A stretch of DNA of 62,070 nt from a virus, in IMG/VR virus record IMGVR_UViG_3300034063_001003, positions 1 through 62,070 of that record; one strand, written 5' to 3'. This document shows positions 55,758 through 62,070 of this stretch, in pieces; position 1 is the first letter of the stretch, and the number at the start of each line of letters is the position of its first letter. A program made the position numbers and the translations under genes. The notes below the pieces were generated by a model, which worked only from the letters and a program-made list of their open reading frames with translations, did not search any database and was not told the origin of the DNA.

Positions 55758-58700
55758 ATGGATGAGAACGAAGCACAAGGTCAAGCGCCCTCTATCCCTG
55801 AGGGGTGGAGTCCTGTTGGCGGTTCACCAAACTTGAGGACGATTACGGAGCCTCTAAAAGGCTTTGATAGCGCCCCTCTCCCGGAAGGCTGGACAACAAG
55901 CAGGCCGACGTTGTCCCAACGCGCGGAGCAGGTCGGCATTGGCACTGTCCAAGGCGCAGCTCGTGACCTGCCTATTTTGACTGGCGCCGTAGGGGGCGCG
56001 CAATTTGGCATAAAAACAGCGCCTATGGTGGCGCCTGTCTTGGGCCCGTTCACACCTGCCTATCCGGTCGCCACGACCCTCTTTGGCATCGGTGCCGGGT
56101 ACTTGTTTGGCCAAGAGCTTGACCGCTGGTTTCCTGCTGTGCCGCGGGACGATCTGGTGCCCTACCGCGAGGGTGCAAAGACCTTTGGCTCTGCCCTTTC
56201 CACCGCGCCGGCGGCATTCGCCATTCCTCAGATGACGGCCAATCGGGTGGCTCGAATCCTGTCCGCGGTCGGAGAGTCGGCCCGCCGAAGCCCAGGTGTT
56301 TTCATGGCAACAGAGGCCGGCACTGCCGCTGCTATGGGGGTAGCGGGAGGAATTTCAGAGGCCTGGGCGCCGGGGCAAGCAGGAACCCGTTTTATGGCGG
56401 AGACCACTATGGGGGTTATCTCTCCAGGCAGACTGCTGGTGGAGGGCACGAACCTTACCAAGCAAGGTCTTCAGTATGCTCGCGGGGCGAAGGCCACGCA
56501 GTCCGTTAGAATGGAAAACAAGGCGGTGAACATCCTGCTCGATGCCTTGGAGAAAAACAAGGAAGACCCAGCGGCACTGATCGCGGAACTGCGGCAGCAA
56601 TTGCCTCGGGGCGTTGCTCCGACCGCTGCGCAGAAGACGGCCAGTCCTACTTTGATGGACCTGGAGAAGTCGCTGGGGGACTTCCACAAGCAGTTTGGCG
56701 CGCAGACGGCAAAGCAGGGCAAGGACGCGATGGCGGCGTACGAGCTTCTCATCGAGAACCTGCAAACCATGACGGGCAACCCCGCCGCACTGCGGGCGGC
56801 GGCCCAGCTTCGTGACACCAGGTTTCGCGCCACGTTGGACGCGCGCCTGGCACAGGCTGACGCCAACTCCGCGATGAAGATCGCGCAGATCACCAAGGAC
56901 ACCCCAGCCGCGCGAGCACAGATCGGCGACATTATCAAGACCGAAACAGAACTCGCACTCAGCCAGGCAAGGATGGCCGAGCGCGAGCTGTGGACCGCGG
57001 CTATCAGGGACCTGACGCGACCCGTGCAGAAAAAGACCTTGACGACAGTGCAGACTGGGTGGGACTACGGCAAAGACCGTCCTAAGACTACCACCTTCCA
57101 AGACGTGAAGCTGGTGGCACCAAGCCTTGCGCCGAGGCAAACTGCTGACCTCTTCTTGGCCCGCGCAGCAGAGGTCGGTGATGCGGTCTACGACCAGGCG
57201 GTCCCCGACATGGTTCGCAGGATCATGGATAGCTTCGGGTTGGACCAGGCGGCTGTGCGGAAGTACAAGCTTGGGCGCAACACGCAAGAGTTCTTGGACA
57301 CCGGCAAAGTTCCATCCTCCTTTGTTGCCACACCAAAGTCTGTTCCGCTGGCCGAACTGGTCAACTATCGCTCCAACCTGTTGGAAGCAGCGCGCAACGA
57401 TCCCGCCAATGCGGAGATGTATGCCAAACTGGCTGGATCGATGCTTGACGATCTAAGCACCGTCAATAATCCTATTCTTGATCAAGCGCGCGCTTTTTCT
57501 AACGCGCTGAACGACACGTTCACACGTACTTTTGCAAAGACCGCTTCCATTACTGGGGGCAAGGTGCGGGGTGGAGCGGAAAAGCTGCCCGCTGAAATCT
57601 TGGTTTCGCGGGCATTTGGCTCGAATGCAGACGTCACCATGCAGCGGATGGAGCAGATTGAAGACGCCGTCAAGTTTCTTCGCACGCAGTACGACGAGGC
57701 GGTGACCAAGTTTGGCACGAACAGCCCTCAGGCGCAAATGTTCAAGCCCATGGCCGAGCTGTCTGATATGGGCGTCGTGTCAGTTCGGGATGCGCAAAAT
57801 CGTGTGCTGCGTCTTCTCGCCGCTGACGCGATTGAAACCGTGTACGACAAGGCCAAGGGCGTCAATGTCCAACAGTTGAATACGGCCAAACTCACGCGCT
57901 TTACCCAGCAGAACGAGACCATGCTCAATAGGCTGGGCATCATGGACGACTTGCGCGACGCCACACGTGCACAGAACCTACTGTTGCAGGTTAAGAGCCA
58001 AAACGATGTGATGGCAGACACTATCCGCAAGCAGACGGCGTTTGCGCAGGTCCTCTCTGCTGAAAGTCCAACCAGGGTCATTGGCGACATACTCAACAGC
58101 CGCAACCCCGTCAAAGGCTTTACTCAGGTCGTGAAATTGGCGAGGGCAGCGGGACCAGACGCAATGGATGGCCTGCGAGCATCCGTACTGGACTACGCCT
58201 ACACAAAAGCAGGAGGCATGTCGAGCTCATTGCAAGCCGGCAGCGGGGCGAACAAGTTCAGTATCTCCGCCTACAACGACGCTCTCTTTGAGCCGCTGTC
58301 ACGCACACAACCGTCGATAGTCAACATGATGCGCGCCAGCGGGGCGATGACGGCGCAAGATGTTCAAAGGTTAAAACAACTGATCGACCCGATGATGAAG
58401 GTTGAGACGGCGATCAAGAACGGCATCCCAATCGACAACCTCATTGAGGGAGCGGATGCTGTCACTGATTTGGGCCTGAAGTTGGCTGGTTCTGCGATTG
58501 GTACCAGGGTCGCCTCCGGAGCCACACCTGGCGGGGGCAACTCGCTGATCGCCGCTGCGGCCGGCTCCAAGGCGATCCGCCAAATCTTCGACGCGCTGCC
58601 CAACGCGACTGTGCGCCAGGTCATGGAGAACGCTGCCAAGGACCCGGAGCTGATGGCGTTGCTGCTCGAAAAGGGCAAGACAGCCAAGCAGCAGACCAGC

Positions 58701-59072
58701 ATTGCCAACAGGTTTCTCGACAAGCTGGGCGCCATGGGCGTGGCGGTCGGCCGTACCGCGGTGACTCCTGCGCTGAACTACATCGCGCCTGAAGAACCAC
58801 GGCCCTCGCAACTGCGAGACACCGTCCAGCCCATCTTCACCCCGCAGGGCCAAGCAGCGCGTCAGTTGCGTCTGATGCCCGTGGCCCCCAACACCCGTGG
58901 GGTGCCTGGCGTGCTGCCGCCCAAGGGCCCGCAGGGCCAGGCGCCGCAAGGCGGTGGGGGTGGTGGTGGTGCACCCAACCCCAGCTCGCGGTCGATGTTC
59001 CAGCAGCTCTTCCCGTTCGACACGGTCAGCCCGCTGGTGGCTGCTGCTCAGCAGCCCGCTCCGCCGACGTGA
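55758..59072 (+). CDS. Internal virion / ejection protein 4 (1104 residues)
   Basis: I start it at ATG 55758. The N-terminus (residues 1-50) has EGW repeats (PSIPEGWSPVGG, APLPEGWTTS). Hydrophobic Gly/Ala segments lie at ~60-130 (VQGAARDLPILTGAVGGAQF, VATTLFGIGAGYLFGQELDR), then ~800 residues of mostly helix, a glycine run and a C-terminal QLFPFDTVSPL. Size and hydrophobic patches fit a gp16-like inner-membrane channel protein. Its last 47 bases overlap the exonuclease gene on the other strand. Confidence 0.65.
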   Translation: MDENEAQGQAPSIPEGWSPVGGSPNLRTITEPLKGFDSAPLPEGWTTSRPTLSQRAEQVGIGTVQGAARDLPILTGAVGGAQFGIKTAPMVAPVLGPFTPAYPVATTLFGIGAGYLFGQELDRWFPAVPRDDLVPYREGAKTFGSALSTAPAAFAIPQMTANRVARILSAVGESARRSPGVFMATEAGTAAAMGVAGGISEAWAPGQAGTRFMAETTMGVISPGRLLVEGTNLTKQGLQYARGAKATQSVRMENKAVNILLDALEKNKEDPAALIAELRQQLPRGVAPTAAQKTASPTLMDLEKSLGDFHKQFGAQTAKQGKDAMAAYELLIENLQTMTGNPAALRAAAQLRDTRFRATLDARLAQADANSAMKIAQITKDTPAARAQIGDIIKTETELALSQARMAERELWTAAIRDLTRPVQKKTLTTVQTGWDYGKDRPKTTTFQDVKLVAPSLAPRQTADLFLARAAEVGDAVYDQAVPDMVRRIMDSFGLDQAAVRKYKLGRNTQEFLDTGKVPSSFVATPKSVPLAELVNYRSNLLEAARNDPANAEMYAKLAGSMLDDLSTVNNPILDQARAFSNALNDTFTRTFAKTASITGGKVRGGAEKLPAEILVSRAFGSNADVTMQRMEQIEDAVKFLRTQYDEAVTKFGTNSPQAQMFKPMAELSDMGVVSVRDAQNRVLRLLAADAIETVYDKAKGVNVQQLNTAKLTRFTQQNETMLNRLGIMDDLRDATRAQNLLLQVKSQNDVMADTIRKQTAFAQVLSAESPTRVIGDILNSRNPVKGFTQVVKLARAAGPDAMDGLRASVLDYAYTKAGGMSSSLQAGSGANKFSISAYNDALFEPLSRTQPSIVNMMRASGAMTAQDVQRLKQLIDPMMKVETAIKNGIPIDNLIEGADAVTDLGLKLAGSAIGTRVASGATPGGGNSLIAAAAGSKAIRQIFDALPNATVRQVMENAAKDPELMALLLEKGKTAKQQTSIANRFLDKLGAMGVAVGRTAVTPALNYIAPEEPRPSQLRDTVQPIFTPQGQAARQLRLMPVAPNTRGVPGVLPPKGPQGQAPQGGGGGGGAPNPSSRSMFQQLFPFDTVSPLVAAAQQPAPPT

Positions 59073-59730
59073 GCCTCTCCATCCACTGAGCCTTGAATGC
59101 GGACCATTCACGGCCAGTGGTGGTGAACTCCTGAGTTGTGCCATCCTGCACGGCAATCAGCACAGCGCCAAAGTCAATCTGCGTGTCGTACATGCGGTCG
59201 TGCGCGATCGCGTACGCCGCAAGCTGGTGGAAGTAGTCGGTGATGTACTCGTACCGCTTGGGCTTGACAGACTGCTTGAAGTCGACGATGGCCAGCTTGC
59301 CTCGGTACGTGGCCACCAGGTCGGTCGTTCCGGCATACCGGTGCCCAAAATGCAGGTTTATCTCCGAGCCATAAACCGTGGTAATTTGGCTAAAGTATGC
59401 ATCAACGAGCTTGAGTGCCATCAGGTGGCCCTTCATAGCCAGCCAGTCAGCACCAAACGTCATCGGCTCGCCCGTCAGCACGCTCTCCAGCGTCGCGTGC
59501 ATGTGCGTGCCGACGTAGGCCGCCTGCCCCTTGATCCTGTCAGCCTCCGCCTGCCCGACGCGGTCGGCCCATTCTTTGAGCTTTGCCTTGTCCTTCGTGC
59601 GGTCCAGGATCGTGGTGACCGACGGGACATGTACAGAATCTTCGGTTTTGTAAACACGTCCTGACGACGTGTCCATCCGGTCCAGTTTCTTGTACCCGAA
59701 TTGGTGCGACCAGGGGATCAAATGAGCCAT
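59026..59730 (-). CDS. PD-(D/E)XK exonuclease (RecB/Cas4-like fold)
   Basis: The 234-residue protein has the RecB-type motifs: GTHMHATLE (histidines 76 and 78), GTTDLV with D137, the IVDFKQS strand with D150 and K152, and the Q-x3-Y motif at Q169-Y173. Phage versions resect DNA for recombination or host DNA breakdown. It follows the SNF2 helicase gene on the same strand with a 13-base overlap, so the two form an operon. The C-terminus runs 47 bases antisense into the last virion gene. Confidence 0.88.
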   Translation of the reverse strand: MAHLIPWSHQFGYKKLDRMDTSSGRVYKTEDSVHVPSVTTILDRTKDKAKLKEWADRVGQAEADRIKGQAAYVGTHMHATLESVLTGEPMTFGADWLAMKGHLMALKLVDAYFSQITTVYGSEINLHFGHRYAGTTDLVATYRGKLAIVDFKQSVKPKRYEYITDYFHQLAAYAIAHDRMYDTQIDFGAVLIAVQDGTTQEFTTTGREWSAFKAQWMERLTSAERAAEQQPPAG

Positions 59731-61169
59731 TGTTTGAGGTCCTCTCCCAGCACCTGGGTTGCGATGTTGATCTTGTCACGCAGGGCCTTCACGATCTTCT
59801 CATCCACCGTGCCTGGCGAGATGAGGTCGATGTAGGTCACGTTCTTGGTCTGCCCGATCCGGTGTGCGCGGTCCTCGGACTGCAAACGCTTTTCCAGGTC
59901 AAAGCTGTTGCTGAAGTAGACCATCGTGCTGGCCGCGGTCAGGGTCAAGCCGTAGCCGCCCGTGCTCGGGTTGCCAATGAAAAAGCGCATGTCACTGTCA
60001 GGCTTTTGGAACTCCTCCAGCACACGCTTGCGCTCGTCCCCATCGGTGTCGCCGTAGTACGTGCCGATGGTGTTCATGCCGTACTCTTTGGCCAGGGCCA
60101 TCTTGATGGCTTCGATGTCGTGTCGGTACGTGGCCCAGATGATGATCTTGCCGTCCGTCTCCTCGACCAGGCCAAGCAACTCCTTGATCCTGTTGTTGGG
60201 CAACTCTACCACCGTGCCGTCGTCCATCTTCACGTGGCCACAGACGATCTGGTGCATCCGCATGATCTGCGTGAGTGCATTGACCGTGCTCACCAGGCCG
60301 CCGTTGATCTGCGCCAGAGCCATCGTCTTCATCTCGTTGTAGGCCTTGACCTGCTCGTCAGTCAGGTCCACCTCACGCTTGACGTAGAGCTTGTCCGGCA
60401 AGTCCAGGCACTCTTCCTTCTTCACGCGAAACGCGAAGCGATCGAGCTTTTCCTTGAGCTCATCAAGGCGCCTGTAGCCGACGATCTGCTTGAAGCTGTG
60501 CGTGTTGAGCTGGCGCTCCACGGTCACAGCGTAGCGAGCCTGGAAGACGTAGTAGCTGCTCGTGTTCAAGCAGCCGTCAGACAGGAAAGCACATTGTTGG
60601 TACAGGTCCATCGGGCTCTTCGTGACCGGGGAGCCTGTCATGATGCGCCTGAACCGCGCGCCACGGCCCACCTTCTCGGTGTTCTTGCTGCGCGTCGATG
60701 TGGGCGTCTTGATGGTCGTGCTCTCGTCGACTGCCATGAGCGCGTTGTGCACCAGCAGGAACCGCTTGGCAAAGGCTGTGCCCTTGGGCGTGCTGAAGGC
60801 CTCGACGTTCATCACGAGAATCTTGAGGTCCTCTGTGACGGTGAACAGGTCATCGAGCGCCTGCTGCTCGGCCTTGCGTGGGCTTGCTGCCCAGATGGCC
60901 ATGCGGTAGACCACGTGCTCGGGTAAGTGCTTAGGGATTTCAGTGTCGTACCAGTTGCGGTAGACGCCCTTGGGGGCTACGATTAGCACCCCGTTGATCT
61001 TGCCCGTGTCGTAGAGCATGGCCGCGTTGTTGATCAGCATGAAGCTCTTGCCTGTTCCCATGTCGGCGAACAGGGCCGCAACTGGGCAATCCCAGAAGCG
61101 CTGAAGGTAAGCCTGCTGATGCAAAAACGGCTTGTTCTTGAACGGGTACGTCGAAAGAAATTGGTTCAT
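59718..61169 (-). CDS. SNF2/RapA-type DEAD-like helicase
   Basis: This 483-residue superfamily 2 ATPase has Walker A DMGTGKS at 36-42, motif II DEST at 148-151, motif III MTGSP, and in the second RecA domain motif V (GYGLTLTAASTMVYFSNSFD) and motif VI QSEDRAHRIGQT, the SNF2 arginine-finger box. There are no extra chromatin domains. Phage SNF2-like proteins are found in replication modules and may strip proteins or remodel forks. The minus-strand leader carries AGAAAGTGAGA before the ATG. Confidence 0.92.
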   Translation of the reverse strand: MNQFLSTYPFKNKPFLHQQAYLQRFWDCPVAALFADMGTGKSFMLINNAAMLYDTGKINGVLIVAPKGVYRNWYDTEIPKHLPEHVVYRMAIWAASPRKAEQQALDDLFTVTEDLKILVMNVEAFSTPKGTAFAKRFLLVHNALMAVDESTTIKTPTSTRSKNTEKVGRGARFRRIMTGSPVTKSPMDLYQQCAFLSDGCLNTSSYYVFQARYAVTVERQLNTHSFKQIVGYRRLDELKEKLDRFAFRVKKEECLDLPDKLYVKREVDLTDEQVKAYNEMKTMALAQINGGLVSTVNALTQIMRMHQIVCGHVKMDDGTVVELPNNRIKELLGLVEETDGKIIIWATYRHDIEAIKMALAKEYGMNTIGTYYGDTDGDERKRVLEEFQKPDSDMRFFIGNPSTGGYGLTLTAASTMVYFSNSFDLEKRLQSEDRAHRIGQTKNVTYIDLISPGTVDEKIVKALRDKINIATQVLGEDLKQWLI

Positions 61170-61254
61170 GATGTCTCACTTTCTGGCAGGGGGTTGCGGG
61201 TCCCTGAAAAGATAGTGTACACTGCATGTCCGCTTTTAGAAAGGAGAAATAAAA
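61170..61254. promoter_or_regulatory. Divergent promoter region between the helicase and early operons
   Basis: These 85 bases separate divergent genes. For the plus strand TTGCGG (61194-61199) and TACACT (61218-61223) are 18 bases apart. The -10 box lies in a 10-bp palindrome AGTGTACACT (61214-61223), which could be an operator acting on both sides. The plus leader has AGAAAGGAGAAA. Confidence 0.45.
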
Positions 61255-61599
61255 GTGCCAAAGGTATATGTCGTCTCTGAGACTTCGCAACACAACATTG
61301 CGAGCGCCTTGGATTACGGCCAGATCGAAACCATCCTGCCATTCAATGCGCAGATCGCCTTTTCTGTCGTCCCGACAGTACGGCGCATTCAGCGCAAACT
61401 CGAACGCTTCACCGACGAGGACTTCTTGCTTCTCATTGGTGATCCGTCTGCGATAGGTATCACCTGCGCAGTAGCAGCCGCGAAGAACAACGGCCGCTTT
61501 AAGTGCCTCAAGTGGGACAAGCGTGAGAGACGCTACATCCCGTTGGAGGTTGATCTTTTCAAGAAAGGAGAATCTGATGAGTCTTACGAATTTATTTGA
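61255..61599 (+). CDS. First early protein, unknown (114 residues)
   Basis: It starts at GTG 61255 behind AAAGGAG. The product reads PKVYVVSETSQHNIASALDY, then RIQRKLERFTDEDFLLLIGD with PSAIGITCAVAAAKNNGRFK, and ends with KWDKRERRYIPLEVDL. The alternating strand-helix order suggests a small Rossmann-like fold. I have seen similar proteins next to helicase genes in environmental phages, without function. It overlaps the next start by 23 bases. Confidence 0.7.
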   Translation: MPKVYVVSETSQHNIASALDYGQIETILPFNAQIAFSVVPTVRRIQRKLERFTDEDFLLLIGDPSAIGITCAVAAAKNNGRFKCLKWDKRERRYIPLEVDLFKKGESDESYEFI

Positions 61600-62070
61600 G
61601 GAAGATGCCGGTGCCCTGCAAGTTTCTGACGAGCAGGTAACAGGCATCGCGGGCCTTGCAAAGCGAGCCAAGCTTCTTGAGAAAGAACTTGCTGACCTTG
61701 AGAAGACCGTCTCAGAAAAGTCTGAGCAGTACCGCAAGCTCACTGAGCAAACGATCCCCGAGGCCATGGCCGAGGCGGGCATGAAGAAGTTCGTGATGGG
61801 CGACGGCTCAACCGTTGACATCAAGCCCTTCTACAGCGCGAGCATCCCCAAGGCGCGGCAGGAAGAGGCCTTCCAATGGCTGCGCGATCGGGGCTTTGAT
61901 GACCTGATCAAGAACACCGTGAGCGTCCGCTTTGGGCGCAACGAAGACGAGCTTTGCGTTCGTCTACTGAGTCTCCTGGGCCAGCAAGGCTATCCTGCTG
62001 AGCAGGCACAGAAGATCGAACCCCAGACCCTCAAGGCCTGGGTGAAAGAGCGTGTCGAGAAGGGTGACCA
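61577..62070 (+). CDS. Junction-spanning early protein, N-terminal part (184 residues in full)
   Basis: AAAGGAG precedes ATG 61577. The gene runs off the right edge and continues at 138-198, giving 184 residues. Residues ~28-62 are a charged coiled coil (LLEKELADLEKTVSEKSEQY). The rest is mixed (KKFVMGDGSTVDIKPFYSAS, KARQEEAFQWLRDRGFDDLI). It precedes the possible ssDNA-binding protein, so an early replication role is plausible. I do not recognise the family. Confidence 0.8.
   Translation, partial: MSLTNLFEEDAGALQVSDEQVTGIAGLAKRAKLLEKELADLEKTVSEKSEQYRKLTEQTIPEAMAEAGMKKFVMGDGSTVDIKPFYSASIPKARQEEAFQWLRDRGFDDLIKNTVSVRFGRNEDELCVRLLSLLGQQGYPAEQAQKIEPQTLKAWVKERVEKGD
61945..62070. repeat. Terminal direct repeat, right copy (circular closure overlap)
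   Basis: Identical to bases 12-137. Circularising on this overlap removes one copy and restores the reading frame of the gene that crosses the junction, which supports a complete genome of about 61,933 bases. Confidence 0.9.

Noticed and set aside
59730-60926. 398-codon plus-strand frame opposite the SNF2 helicase
   Set aside because: The minus-strand frame carries all helicase motifs; the plus frame is Val/His/Leu-rich shadow without a start signal.
1-62070. Integrase or lysogeny module
   Set aside because: No tyrosine or serine recombinase motifs and no CI/Cro-like pair were seen; small HTH/RHH proteins alone do not show lysogeny.
1-62070. tRNA genes
   Set aside because: I noticed no cloverleaf with GTTCGA-type T-arm and CCA-compatible stem in the intergenic gaps; a tRNAscan run would settle this.

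Overview
The window is essentially one complete genome of a tailed bacteriophage. The last 126 bases (61945-62070) repeat bases 12-137 exactly, and one gene reads through that junction. The molecule therefore closes into a circle of about 61.93 kb, as expected for a circularly permuted or terminally redundant phage assembled from reads. I see no integrase, no recognisable CI-like repressor, no tRNA genes and no rRNA. The structural set points to a short-tailed (podovirus-like) lytic phage: terminase, portal, scaffold, capsid, P22 gp4/gp10-like neck proteins, an S74-type tail fibre, four large internal/ejection-type proteins, and no tail sheath, tube or tape measure. The DNA is GC-rich and tightly packed, with ATGA/GTGA gene overlaps. 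Together with a lipoprotein, a GH24 lysozyme and a 3TM-type holin this suggests a Gram-negative, probably proteobacterial host. A freshwater betaproteobacterium is my guess and is not proven.

Layout. (1) 61255 through the junction to about 6245, plus strand: a possible ssDNA-binding protein, an archaeo-eukaryotic-type primase, a UvrD-like helicase and a family A DNA polymerase whose position 762 equivalent is leucine. (2) 6339-13509, plus strand: about 26 small early genes, mostly unknown, including a DUF6378-like protein, a lipoprotein, ribbon-helix-helix and LuxR-type HTH proteins and a mosaic paralogue family. (3) 13453-14233: a minus-strand HNH gene and an AT-rich, repeat-bearing non-coding block. 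(4) 14234-15463: small terminase subunit and a VRR-NUC nuclease. (5) 15535-19774: an accessory module with its own promoter style, leader motif, operator-like palindromes and terminators, including a DUF932-like gene. (6) 19820-20437: a GC-rich, repeat-rich non-coding block. (7) 20438-32215: HNH/zinc protein, large terminase, a 1218-residue polyvalent protein, portal, GroES-like co-chaperonin, scaffold and major capsid protein, ending in a strong terminator. (8) 32382-48643: neck, tail, a 22-residue-repeat protein, S74 fibre, lysis genes and small basic proteins. (9) 48752-59072: four large internal virion proteins. (10) 59026-61169, minus strand: SNF2-type helicase and PD-(D/E)XK exonuclease, divergent from the first early gene.

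How it fits together. The early genes supply a self-contained replisome (primase, helicases, polymerase, exonuclease, VRR nuclease). TerS/TerL package DNA through the portal into a GroES-assisted capsid. Fibres and neck proteins complete the particle, the internal proteins would be ejected with the DNA, and holin plus lysozyme release progeny.

Most worth a second look: a short [FMYL]-x-x-G-G motif shared by at least six otherwise unrelated virion proteins next to a HELQH-containing polyvalent protein; and the 15.5-20.4 kb cassette, whose -35 boxes sit on the stop codons of upstream genes and whose genes share a doubled AGAAAG leader.
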